64,000 nucleotides of DNA from Massilia pinisoli (lineage in GTDB: Bacteria; Pseudomonadota; Gammaproteobacteria; Burkholderiales; Burkholderiaceae_D), in assembly GCF_024753285.1 (NCBI RefSeq), contig NZ_JANUGW010000014.1, positions 1 to 64,000 of the forward strand. The letters run 5' to 3'. A program made the position numbers and the translations under genes. Below the pieces are notes generated by a model that ran no database searches, was not told the DNA's origin, and saw only the letters and a list, made by a program, of their open reading frames with translations. Below, one piece after another: positions 54,770 to 63,502 of this stretch (the first letter of the stretch is position 1; each line of letters begins with the position of its first letter).

Positions 54770-56083
54770 ATGAGATTCCAGCTGACGGCAGTCGGACTGG
54801 CTTGCGCCACGTTGCTGGCCGGCTGCGGCGGCGGCGGCGGCGGATCGGGCGACGGCACGAAAGCGCAATCCGTTTCGTTCCCGTTCCCGGGCGGACAGCT
54901 GCTCGCCATCCCACCCGACGTCGCGACCGTCCAGCTGACGGCGACGGCGAGCGGCGGTGGCGAAGTCACCTACACGTCGAATACGCCGGATATCTGCACC
55001 GTCAACGGCGCTACGCTGTCGCTGATCAAGGCGGGCGAGTGCTCGGTGAGCGCCAACCAGGCGGGCGGCAGCGGCTACGCCCCGGCTACGGCAAACCAGC
55101 TTTTCGGCATTCCCAAACGGCCGCAGATGGTGACCTTCCGCAATCCGGGGCCGCTGCCGCTGGATTCGACGCCATTTCCGCTGGTCGGGACGTCCAGCGT
55201 TGCAGGCAAAACCGTTACCTTTACGTCCAGCACGCCCACGGTATGCACGGTCAGCGGCAATACGATGACCAAGGTCGGCGATGGACTGTGCAGCATCAAG
55301 GCGGAGGTAATCGACGATATCTATGCCCCCGGCACGATCACCCGCAGCATCCCGATCGGCACCGCCCAGGCGGCTGCGCTGACGTTCCTGAGCGGCTACA
55401 GGGACACGTCGCATACCAACGAGAACGGCCGCATCGACGGAGGCGCAGGTACCAACGAGACCGGCTGGTGGTGCGAAGGCACGGATCCATCGGGCGCATT
55501 TGGCCATTGTACGAGGACGGTTGCCGCCGATGGCAGCAGCTTCACGTTCAACTTCGACGCCACGCTGGCGACAGCCCCGGATGGCAGGTGGATCGGCGGC
55601 GGCTTCGACATGTTCGCGCTGGCTCCTGGCGTGAGTGACCTCGCCAAGGGCGCCGATACGTGGGCCGGTCTGCATATCGATGCCCAGTCGGTGATCAAAT
55701 TTAACTTCACGCAAGATCAAGATTGGTTCGGCTCGGGTAACAACAAGGCCTATGTCAAGCTGATCCTGGGTCACCACGCGATGGTGCCGGACGGCAACGA
55801 TGACAAGGGCAACCCCAAAACCAAGGACTGCAACGTAACCTTGCAGGCGCCATTCACCCCGGCATCCACGGCCCCCACCGACTACAGCATCAATCTCAGG
55901 ACCTTCACGATCGGCGATGCGTGCGGTATGACCGGGCTCGATCTCTGGAACGAGCTGCAGGACTACCCGATCGTCAAGGTGGATTTCGCAGCGGACAGCG
56001 TGAACGTCACCAAGGTGCTCTCGGGAACGACCACTACCCTCCGGACCCGGGGCACGCTTACCGGACCCATCACCTTCCAATGA
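54770..56083 (+). CDS. Surface lipoprotein, candidate glycan-binding partner of the TonB receptor
   Basis: A 437-aa protein with lipobox LLAGC and a glycine-rich spacer. Two bacterial Ig-like repeats follow: VTYTSNTPDICTVNGATLSL and VTFTSSTPTVCTVSGNTMTK, each with paired cysteines. The C-terminal half (about 205-437) is beta-rich, with many Trp, Asn and Asp residues and cysteines (ETGWWCEGTDPSGAFGHC, FDMFALAPGV). It resembles a sugar-binding jelly roll and matches no family I can name. It is 59 bases upstream of the TonB receptor on the same strand. By analogy with SusE/SGBP lipoproteins, it may present oligosaccharide to the receptor (inference). The ATG at 54770 has GAGGAG spaced well; 54755 is the alternative. 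Confidence 0.75.
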   Translation: MRFQLTAVGLACATLLAGCGGGGGGSGDGTKAQSVSFPFPGGQLLAIPPDVATVQLTATASGGGEVTYTSNTPDICTVNGATLSLIKAGECSVSANQAGGSGYAPATANQLFGIPKRPQMVTFRNPGPLPLDSTPFPLVGTSSVAGKTVTFTSSTPTVCTVSGNTMTKVGDGLCSIKAEVIDDIYAPGTITRSIPIGTAQAAALTFLSGYRDTSHTNENGRIDGGAGTNETGWWCEGTDPSGAFGHCTRTVAADGSSFTFNFDATLATAPDGRWIGGGFDMFALAPGVSDLAKGADTWAGLHIDAQSVIKFNFTQDQDWFGSGNNKAYVKLILGHHAMVPDGNDDKGNPKTKDCNVTLQAPFTPASTAPTDYSINLRTFTIGDACGMTGLDLWNELQDYPIVKVDFAADSVNVTKVLSGTTTTLRTRGTLTGPITFQ

Positions 56084-56142
56084 CGACGTACGGCCACCGC
56101 CCGGCGCGGTGGCAACAAGGCATATACAAGAGGACATAGATA

Positions 56143-59100
56143 ATGACAAGAATTGAGACGAAGGTCGTGAGGAAACCGATCAAGATGACCGCGCTGTCGA
56201 TCGCGGTGGCGCAGGCGGCACTGGTCTGGGGTGGTGCGGCGCACGCGCAGTCCGCGCCGGCCGACGACTCGGCGACGCAGACGGTGGTCGTGAGCGGCCA
56301 GCGCGCCGCCATGCAGTCGGCGCAAAAGCTCAAACAGAACGCCGAGGAAGTCGTCGACGCCGTCGTTGCGGAAGAAGCCGGCAAACTGCCGGACAAGTCG
56401 ATCACCGAGGTGCTGCAGCGCGTCGCGGGCGTGACGATCGACCGCAACCGTTCGCGCGGCGACCCGGAACACTTCTCGGTCGAAGGTTCGGGCATCTCGG
56501 TGCGTGGCCTGACCTGGGGTTCGTCCACGCTGAACGGTCGCGAATCCTTCTCGGCCGGCTATCCGGGCCGTGAACTGAGCTGGGGCGACATCCCGCCGGA
56601 ACTCATGTCCGCGGTGGTCGTGCACAAGAATCCGCCCGCCGAGCTGGTTGAAGGCGGCGTCAGCGGCCAAGTGGATCTGCGTACCGCGCTGCCGTTCGAC
56701 TACAAGGACGGCAAGGTCGCCCTGTCGATGAACGGCAACTACAACGCGCTGGGCAGCAAGAAGTCGCCGGGCCTGTCGGCCCTGGTGTCGAAACGCTGGA
56801 ATACGAGCACCGGGCAATGGGGCGCGTTGATCGACCTGTCTGCCAACCGCACCAACTCCCATAACGATACGGTCCAGGTGGATGCGTATTTCCCACGCAC
56901 CAACCTCGTTGCCGACCAGACCGTCTGGATACCGAAGTCCGCGTCGTTCCGCACCAACACGAGCCAGGTCGACCGTGCCGGTGTCTATGGGGCGTTGCAG
57001 TGGAAGAACAACGGCATGGAATCGGCCCTGACGTACTTCCACACCGGTTACAGGTCGGCCAACGTCGAGAACGCCACGTTCACGGCCGTCGAGTCGCCGT
57101 ACCTCGTCGTACCGGTCAATCCGGTGTACGACAAGAACGGCATCTTGCAGAAAGCCCTCTACACTTACCCGATCGGCGGCGGGGGGGCGAACCAGTTCGC
57201 GGCCGGCGGCCTGGGTTACCAGTCCGACACCGGCATCGATTCCAACAAGTCGCAGACGCGCGAGATCGCCTGGAACTTCAAGTGGAAAATCAACGACCGC
57301 TGGGCGATCCAGAACGACGCGCAGTGGGTGCATGCGACGAACAGCGCCGAGGGCAACAACATGACCGTGGGCACGTTCGTGCCGAACATCGGCATCGACT
57401 TGTCGGGCAATCTGCCGAAGGTGACGTTCGATGACACCGACCGCGCCTTCCTGGCGGATCGCAACAACTACTTCATGAGCTTCATGATGCCGTCGATGAC
57501 CAAGGCAAAGGGCGACCTGTATGCCTGGAAGACCGACGCGCGTTTCAACTTCGACGACGACGTGCTGCGCGACCTGCGCTTTGGCGTGCGCCTGACCAAG
57601 CGTACGGCGGTCCGCAACGACGCCTCCGGCGGCAACGGCGGCTGGAGGAGCTGGTCCGAGCCGTGGGCCGTCAACAATACGAAGGTTCCGGGCACCCTGC
57701 CGCTGGTCGCAGACCGTCAGCAATCGCGCGCCAACTACAGTTACTTCAGCGATCCGCGCTACGGCGACCTCGTGAAGACAACCTTGTATACCTTCCCGAC
57801 CTTCTTCAATGGCAAGGTTCCCCAAGTGCCAGCGATGGTGGTGCCGGACCCGGCCTTTGTCCAGAACCTGGCCAATAATGCGAATATCAAGCAGCACCTG
57901 CAGATGCAGTGCCAGGACGCCAACAACTACTATGGCAGAAACGACGATTGCTCGAACGCGTCTGGCGACTGGAAACCGCTGGTCTACAACGACGATCCGG
58001 CCCAGACCAGCCGCCAGCAGGAACGCACCGAAGCCCTCTACGGTCAACTGCGCTTCGGCTTCGACAACTTGCGCTTCCCCGTCGAGGGCAACATCGGCGT
58101 GCGCGTGGTCCACACGCGTAGCGAGGCCCACGGCTACACGATCTTTACTCCAAACTATGGCTCGAACACATCGGACGTGATCCCGCGCTTCGCCCCGATC
58201 AAGGATCCGGTGAATGCGTCGCAGCAGTACGTCGATGTGCTGCCCAGCCTGAACCTGAAGGCCGACCTGACGGACAAGCTGCAAACCCGTTTCGCGTTCG
58301 CCAAGTCGATGTACCGTCCGCCGTTCGACAACCTGAACGAGTACGTCAATCTGAACCAGAACATTACGACGGTGCAGGGCAACGGCCCCGATGCTGGCAA
58401 AATCCAGAACGTCAGCTACACGGGCTGGGACAGGGGTAACGCCTACCTGAAGCCGGTCCGCTCCAACAACTTCGACTGGACGCTCGAATGGTATCCGGGC
58501 AACGGTTCGTCGCTGACCATGGCCCTGTTCCGCAAGAACGTGCGTGACATCATCCTGAACACGGCATTCACCAGGAACTACAAGAGCCTGGCGGGCAACG
58601 ATCAGGCGTTCCTGATCACGGGTCCGGATAACGTCGCGAAGGGTTCGGTAACGGGCCTGGAACTGGCTGGCCAGACCTACTTCAACAATGTGCCGGGACT
58701 GGACCGCATACTGCCGGACTGGGCCAAGGGCTTCGGCATCTCGGCGAACTACACGTACATCGACAGCAAGCAGAGCCTGTACCATCCGTTCACCCAGAAG
58801 TATTGCCCGGCGAACGGATCGTTCAACAACAGCTCGCTGAGCCTGTACGGTTGCGACACCAACGGTCTGCCGTTCACGTCGTTGCCGATCCTGTACCTGT
58901 CGAAGAACGCGTACAACCTCATGTTCCTGTATGACCGCGGCCCGCTGTCTGCGCGCCTGGCCTATAGCTGGCGCAGCCGCTTCCTGCAGGGCGTGGGTGC
59001 GAACGGCACGGGCGGTGACAACGCCACCAGTGCCGATCCGGCTCGCCAGACCGTGAACAACGGTGGCCCGGCGAGGGACGTGGGCTTCGGCCTGCCGACC

Positions 59101-59295
59101 TGGCAGGAAGCGACGGGCCAGCTGGACTTTGGCATGGACTACAGGTTCAACGAGCACGTCTCGGGTAACTTCTCGGCGAGCAACCTGACGGACATGGTCG
59201 TGCGCCAGACGCAGCAGCAGGGCATCGGCAACATGCCCCGCGCCTGGTTCGAGCCGGGCCGCAGCTTCCGCTTGAGCCTGCGTTACACGTACTAA
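56143..59295 (+). CDS. TonB-dependent receptor, oligosaccharide-uptake type
   Basis: A 1050-aa outer-membrane receptor. The signal peptide ends GAAHAQ, followed by TQTVVVSGQR (TonB-box-like), the plug with VDAVVAEEAGKLPDKSITEV, RVAGVTIDRNRSRGDPEHF and GISVRGLTWGSSTLNGRE, then a large barrel ending SLRYTY. It has extra loop cysteines (CQDANNYYGRNDDC; CPANGSF...CDTNG). It is of the same broad class as the receptor at 9236 but clearly diverged. Paired with the upstream lipoprotein, it is the likely importer of the hemicellulose oligosaccharides made by this locus. Confidence 0.92.
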   Translation: MTRIETKVVRKPIKMTALSIAVAQAALVWGGAAHAQSAPADDSATQTVVVSGQRAAMQSAQKLKQNAEEVVDAVVAEEAGKLPDKSITEVLQRVAGVTIDRNRSRGDPEHFSVEGSGISVRGLTWGSSTLNGRESFSAGYPGRELSWGDIPPELMSAVVVHKNPPAELVEGGVSGQVDLRTALPFDYKDGKVALSMNGNYNALGSKKSPGLSALVSKRWNTSTGQWGALIDLSANRTNSHNDTVQVDAYFPRTNLVADQTVWIPKSASFRTNTSQVDRAGVYGALQWKNNGMESALTYFHTGYRSANVENATFTAVESPYLVVPVNPVYDKNGILQKALYTYPIGGGGANQFAAGGLGYQSDTGIDSNKSQTREIAWNFKWKINDRWAIQNDAQWVHATNSAEGNNMTVGTFVPNIGIDLSGNLPKVTFDDTDRAFLADRNNYFMSFMMPSMTKAKGDLYAWKTDARFNFDDDVLRDLRFGVRLTKRTAVRNDASGGNGGWRSWSEPWAVNNTKVPGTLPLVADRQQSRANYSYFSDPRYGDLVKTTLYTFPTFFNGKVPQVPAMVVPDPAFVQNLANNANIKQHLQMQCQDANNYYGRNDDCSNASGDWKPLVYNDDPAQTSRQQERTEALYGQLRFGFDNLRFPVEGNIGVRVVHTRSEAHGYTIFTPNYGSNTSDVIPRFAPIKDPVNASQQYVDVLPSLNLKADLTDKLQTRFAFAKSMYRPPFDNLNEYVNLNQNITTVQGNGPDAGKIQNVSYTGWDRGNAYLKPVRSNNFDWTLEWYPGNGSSLTMALFRKNVRDIILNTAFTRNYKSLAGNDQAFLITGPDNVAKGSVTGLELAGQTYFNNVPGLDRILPDWAKGFGISANYTYIDSKQSLYHPFTQKYCPANGSFNNSSLSLYGCDTNGLPFTSLPILYLSKNAYNLMFLYDRGPLSARLAYSWRSRFLQGVGANGTGGDNATSADPARQTVNNGGPARDVGFGLPTWQEATGQLDFGMDYRFNEHVSGNFSASNLTDMVVRQTQQQGIGNMPRAWFEPGRSFRLSLRYTY

Positions 59296-59303
59296 AGGGC
59301 AAA

Positions 59304-59327
59304 GGCGGTCCCGCCCGCGGGACCGCC
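59304..59327 (+). terminator. GC hairpin after the TonB receptor gene
   Basis: GGCGGTCCC (59304-59312) and GGGACCGCC (59319-59327) form a nine-pair stem nine bases after the stop. No clear T-run follows. Confidence 0.55.
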
Positions 59328-59471
59328 TCGGCCGACTCGTCAATACAAGTTGTAGCATCCGTGGGCGATTCGATGGGACGGCAGCAGCTCATACCCCTCG
59401 CCAGGCGCCGCTTCCTGGCAGGCGTGCAGCTGACTGACGATATAGTCTATCCTCGAAACTCGTGCTTAAAA

Positions 59472-59808
59472 AGGATAAATAGTATAAATCGTTTATCTTG
59501 TTCGCCTGAGCCTATGGTGCAAAGAAGGCGGAGCGTGTTGCGCTAGTACTGCAAATGAACGTTGTGGTAATCGGCGAATTGCCGCGCTTCACTGGCGTAG
59601 TATCTGGCGTAGGTTTCCCTACTTATCCTGGGCTCTCACTCGAGAACACACCCATGCATCATGGGCGTATGTTTTTCAGCGGATGGGCGTTCAGCCGGCT
59701 TCTCCGCTGCGGCGGCGTTGATTTCGCGTGGGACGTTCATAATTCAGGGCAGTAGTAACCAGGCAACTTGGACCGGAGGGCCATCATTTTACCGCTAAGC
59801 CCACCGGA
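59472..59808 (+). repeat. Dispersed repeat R1, copy 3 (long form)
   Basis: The counterpart of 3531-3912, starting at the block TATAAATCGTTTA and ending after CATTTTACCGCTA. The paired CTGGCGTAG motifs are at 59592-59600 and 59604-59612. Compared with copy 1 it lacks 45 bases in the middle. The surrounding gap from 59328 to 59962 contains no other gene I can support. Confidence 0.75.
59636..59740 (-). CDS. Possible 34-aa small ORF inside repeat R1
   Basis: Minus-strand frame starting MNVPREINAAAAE and ending KHTPMMHGCVLE, the counterpart of 3690-3839 with the same aligned start and stop. No ribosome binding site is visible, so translation is uncertain. Confidence 0.25.
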   Translation of the reverse strand: MNVPREINAAAAEKPAERPSAEKHTPMMHGCVLE

Positions 59809-59962
59809 CCGAAGGTCGAATTGCGGTTGACCGGTGTCCAGGAAAGCCGCTGCGGTTCAAAATCGCAGAAACGATGTGCGATGCCATGGCGAGTTTCAAC
59901 TGGAACTCATCGAAATGCCTGTCGTGTTAGTCTTTCAACACCTAACTCTCTTGCGAGTCAAT

Positions 59963-60505
59963 ATGTCCGATCAGCCAGCCGTCGCCTATACCCCGACAGC
60001 GAAGGCGCTGCACTGGACGGTCGTCCTGCTGGTCACGATCCAGTTCGTCACTGCGCTCGCAATGCCGGATATCGGTCCGCATACACAGCCTGACACTTGG
60101 ATCAGCCTGCATTTTTCGTTCGGCGTACTGATACTTGCCGTGATGACGGCGCGCCTGATCCACCGCCTGATGTATCCAGTGCCGCTCGAGGCTTCGCAAG
60201 CGCCGGAATGGGAGCGCTTTGTTGCCTTATTGGCGCATCGGTTGTTCTACCTGATCCTGCTGGTCGGCCCCTTGCTCGGATGGGCGTCGGCGTCTGCGCA
60301 CCGGCTGAACGTAAGTCTGTTCGGATTGGTGACGCTGCCCTCGATCGCCGCACCGAAGGCGCGCTGGGCGCTTATCGCGGGTGACGTGCACGCCACGGCC
60401 ATGTGGGTATTGCTGGCGCTTGTCGGCCTGCACGCGGCGGCGGCGCTCTACCACCATGTCGTACGCCATGATGGCACGCTCAAGCGGATGCTGCCGACCG
60501 AATGA
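59963..60505 (+). CDS. Cytochrome b561-type inner-membrane protein
   Basis: A 180-aa protein with four membrane helices and the haem-ligand histidines of bacterial b561: TAKALHWTVVLL, ISLHFSFGVLILAVMTARL, GDVHATAMWVLLALVGLHAA, and the closing LYHHVVRHDGTLKRML. It moves electrons between the quinone pool and a periplasmic partner. It is followed on the same strand by a DUF2231 protein and a sorbosone-type dehydrogenase, so it may serve as electron acceptor path for that enzyme (inference). The start at 59963 (MSDQPAVAYT) matches family starts. Confidence 0.88.
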   Translation: MSDQPAVAYTPTAKALHWTVVLLVTIQFVTALAMPDIGPHTQPDTWISLHFSFGVLILAVMTARLIHRLMYPVPLEASQAPEWERFVALLAHRLFYLILLVGPLLGWASASAHRLNVSLFGLVTLPSIAAPKARWALIAGDVHATAMWVLLALVGLHAAAALYHHVVRHDGTLKRMLPTE

Positions 60506-60639
60506 AGGGACAGCAAGTCCGGATCAGTGCGAAGTGAAGCACAGACCGCATCTGTGCGCGGCGATATCGTGTCGGTTCCAATCATCCGTGACGGAAATTA
60601 TCATGTGCCCGACATTTGAGAACCTAAGCGGGGTGCGCC

Positions 60640-61104
60640 ATGCATAGCGCTGCCTCCGAAGGGTTGGTCCGCCCTCATCTTGGCCTGGCCAGTCAACCAG
60701 TGTATGCGACTCTTGTTCAGTTTCCGGCCGTGTGCTTCGTCGGTGCGTTGCTGACCGACCTGGCGTACTGGGAAACCCTGAACGTCATCTGGGAGACGTT
60801 TTCGGTGTGGCTGCTGACGGCCGGTTGCATCGTGGCCGCCTTTGCCGGCATCGCCGGCTTGCTGACCTGGTTCAGGCTGCGCCATGTACGCGGGCTGCGC
60901 TTTGCCGGACTTCACGTCGCAGCGAGCCTCCTGGCGCTGTTGCTGTCGATCGTCAATGCCTTCGTTCACAGCCGTGACGGCTACACGGCGGTGGTTCCGC
61001 AGGGTCTCACGTTGTCCATCATCGTCGTCGTTCTGATGCTGCTGGCAACCTGGTTCGGCTGGCCGCGTCCACAGTACGCTAACGATGCCGGAGGCACGCG
61101 ATGA
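60640..61104 (+). CDS. DUF2231 membrane protein
   Basis: A 154-aa protein with four membrane helices, beginning its family region at HPL-like 'VYATLVQFPAVCFVGALLTD', then AFAGIAGLLTWF and a third helix VAASLLALLLSIVNAFVH. DUF2231 proteins are often linked to redox or c-type cytochrome genes. Its stop overlaps the start of the sugar dehydrogenase by four bases (ATGA), so the two are translated as a unit. Confidence 0.8.
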   Translation: MHSAASEGLVRPHLGLASQPVYATLVQFPAVCFVGALLTDLAYWETLNVIWETFSVWLLTAGCIVAAFAGIAGLLTWFRLRHVRGLRFAGLHVAASLLALLLSIVNAFVHSRDGYTAVVPQGLTLSIIVVVLMLLATWFGWPRPQYANDAGGTR

Positions 61105-62540
61105 AGACGACAACGCTTTTTTCACTCATCGCATCAACCTGTCTGTTGGCTGCATGCGACCACGGCGATCCCGCGGTGCAGGCAGCGCAGCAGGGCCCCG
61201 GCCCGACCTTGCCGGCGTTGAAGAACTATCTGCTGCCGCCAATGAAAGTCTCGCCGGCGGGCAGTTGGAAACAGGGCGAAAGCCCCGTTGTGCCGGCATC
61301 GCTGAAGATCAGTGCGCTTGCTACTGGACTGATGCATCCACGTTTCGTGTATGCGCTCCCGAATGGTGACATCCTGGTCGTTGAATCGAACGGTCCAAAA
61401 CAGCCGAAGATGCGGCCCAAGGACGTCATCATGGGGCCGATCAAGGCCTATGGGGGCTCGGCACAGAAAGGCGGAAACCGGATCACGTTGATACGTCCGG
61501 CGAGCGGCGGTGCGGCGGCGCAGCGCACGATCTTCCTCGATCACCTGAAGTCGCCGTTTGGCGTGGCCCTGGTCGGCAACGATCTGTACGTCGCGAACGC
61601 CGACTCGCTGATGCGTTATCCCTACACCGAAGGCGATACGAAAATTACTGCCGCGGGCACCAAGGTCATCGACCTGCCGGGTGCGGAGGGTGCGCTCAAC
61701 CACCATTGGACCAAGAGCCTGCTGGCGAGTCCCGACGGAACGAAGCTATACGTCGGCGTCGGCTCGAACAGCAACATTACGGAAAACGGCATGGAAGCCG
61801 AGATGAACCGCGCCGATATCCTCGAAGTGGACCGCGCCAGCGGTGCCACGCGTATCTTTGCGAGTGGTCTGCGCAACCCGAACTCGATGCAATGGGAGCC
61901 GCATAGCAAGGCCATGTGGGTTGTGGTCAACGAGCGCGACGAGATCGGGCCCGACCTCGTACCCGACTACCTGACGTCGGTGCGCGATGGCGGATTTTAC
62001 GGATGGCCGTACAGCTATTACGGGCAGCACGTCGACCCGCGTGTGATGCCTCAGCGGCCAGACCTGGTCGCCAAAGCGATCGTGCCTGACTACGCGCTCG
62101 GCTCGCACGTGGCATCTCTTGGTCTTGTCTTCAACACCCCGGGTAGCACCATGCCGCCAAGCTTTCGCGAAGGGGCGTTTGTCGGCGAGCACGGCAGCTG
62201 GGACCGCAGTCCGCCCAGCGGCTACAAGGTCGTGTTCGTGCCGTTCCACGACGGTAAGCCGTCTGGTAAGCCTGTCGATGTCGTGACCGGCTTCCTGGCG
62301 AATGGCCACGCGAAGGGGCGCCCGGTCGGGCTGGCAATGGATCGCAGCGGCGCACTCCTGGTTGCGGACGATGTCGGCAATACGGTCTGGCGCGTCAGCG
62401 CGGCGGGGGGCCTTGAGGTGTTGACGAAGGCGCGGCCGCCCGCCTTCTTTTGTCGGCTCGGGCCAGATCGTGTGTGCCGGTCGGGATTGGGGAGCACGGC
62501 AACGGGCCTCGGCTCAATCCCTGACCTATCGCTGCGCTAA
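61101..62540 (+). CDS. PQQ-dependent sugar/L-sorbosone dehydrogenase-like lipoprotein
   Basis: A 479-aa protein with lipobox LLAAC and a six-bladed propeller of the sorbosone/glucose dehydrogenase (GSDH) type: LMHPRFVYALPNGDILVVES, NRITLIRP, SPFGVALVGNDLYVANAD, ASGLRNPNSMQWEPHS, DGGFYGWPYSYYGQHVDPR and VGEHGSWDRSPPSGYKVVF. It should oxidise an aldose or related sugar in the periplasm and pass electrons onward, plausibly via the DUF2231 and b561 proteins. The last 45 residues (after NTVWRVSAAGG) are Arg/Gly-rich and unlike the family, suggesting the natural stop was lost by a small frameshift in the G-run near 62400. Confidence 0.85.
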   Translation: MKTTTLFSLIASTCLLAACDHGDPAVQAAQQGPGPTLPALKNYLLPPMKVSPAGSWKQGESPVVPASLKISALATGLMHPRFVYALPNGDILVVESNGPKQPKMRPKDVIMGPIKAYGGSAQKGGNRITLIRPASGGAAAQRTIFLDHLKSPFGVALVGNDLYVANADSLMRYPYTEGDTKITAAGTKVIDLPGAEGALNHHWTKSLLASPDGTKLYVGVGSNSNITENGMEAEMNRADILEVDRASGATRIFASGLRNPNSMQWEPHSKAMWVVVNERDEIGPDLVPDYLTSVRDGGFYGWPYSYYGQHVDPRVMPQRPDLVAKAIVPDYALGSHVASLGLVFNTPGSTMPPSFREGAFVGEHGSWDRSPPSGYKVVFVPFHDGKPSGKPVDVVTGFLANGHAKGRPVGLAMDRSGALLVADDVGNTVWRVSAAGGLEVLTKARPPAFFCRLGPDRVCRSGLGSTATGLGSIPDLSLR

Positions 62541-62698
62541 CTCGACTGGCATGCCAGCCCGGATCGTGTTGTGTATTTCGGCTACGGCATCTGTTTCGCG
62601 CAGTAGTTGCGCTATCGAGGAACTGGAGGCGGACGAGGACACGGTTGTCCGGTAGGTAATATTGACAAGCCGGCTTGAGCGACCCCCGCTCAAAGCTG

Positions 62699-63418
62699 TT
62701 ACCGCCGCGAGCGCAGGATCGAAAACGGTATCAGCGCAGACACCTTGCGGCGATAGGCGCAATAGCTGTCGCCCATCGCATTGACGAGATCGCGCTCTTC
62801 GAGAAACAGGGTCGCGATCACGCCGTACACTGTCAGAAAGCCGGCCAGCAGCGCGTGGCCGACGGTCATCGATGGCGTCGCCCAGAGCGCGATGATCAAG
62901 CCCGTCTGGATCGGGTGACGCACATGGCGATAGGGGCCGCGCATCGAGAACGGCGGTTCCTGCGCCGCGGGCGAGAATGCTTGCCGCAGGCCATAGAAGT
63001 GCCATTGATCGATGCTTCGTATCGCCCAAATCAGCAACAGATTGCCGAGCGCGAACAGGCTGAGTACGGCAAGCATGCCCCATCGCGAATCGACCGTCCA
63101 CAGCGGCGCTGGCATCGGCGTCCAGAACGCGACGATCATCGCCAGTTGTACGCCCGAGACCAGGATGTAGACACTGCGCTCCAGCTCCGCGGGTACGCTG
63201 CGCCGCAGACGTTGCTTGAAAGCGGGGCGTGCCATCAGGCTGTGCAGCAGGCCGAACAAGGCGAGCAGCGCGCAGTTGCCGATGGCCGCAAGCGGGATGC
63301 TCGCTGCGGTTCCGGTATCGATACCTTTCGGCGTCCAGTTCTGGAGGAAGCCGATGAAGTACAGTTGCGTGGCCTGGGCCGCCAGGAATGCCGACAGGGC
63401 GATGAGACGGATAGTCAT
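62699..63418 (-). CDS. NnrU/MddA-like integral membrane methyltransferase family protein
   Basis: A 239-aa protein with about six membrane helices and the isoprenylcysteine-methyltransferase-like C-terminus: MRGPYRHVRHPIQTGLIIAL, ATPSMTVGHALLAG, then LEERDLVNAMGDSYCAYRRK. This arrangement is that of NnrU and of MddA, the methanethiol S-methyltransferase that makes dimethyl sulfide. I cannot separate the two by eye; the ATPxMT and EERDL motifs lean to the MddA side. The start has AAGGAG upstream. It is divergent from the SARP-type regulator. Confidence 0.75.
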   Translation of the reverse strand: MTIRLIALSAFLAAQATQLYFIGFLQNWTPKGIDTGTAASIPLAAIGNCALLALFGLLHSLMARPAFKQRLRRSVPAELERSVYILVSGVQLAMIVAFWTPMPAPLWTVDSRWGMLAVLSLFALGNLLLIWAIRSIDQWHFYGLRQAFSPAAQEPPFSMRGPYRHVRHPIQTGLIIALWATPSMTVGHALLAGFLTVYGVIATLFLEERDLVNAMGDSYCAYRRKVSALIPFSILRSRR

Positions 63419-63502
63419 GCTGTTCTCCTTGAATGGAATAATCTGTAGCGTATAAATGGGGCGTTCCCTGGGCGTTCCTATGATTTCAAGGAGCTGCGAT
63501 CG

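Noticed and set aside
55963..59358. Open frame of over 1100 codons antisense to the second TonB receptor
   Set aside because: Same effect; the plus-strand frame has a signal peptide, plug motifs and barrel ending, the antisense frame has none.
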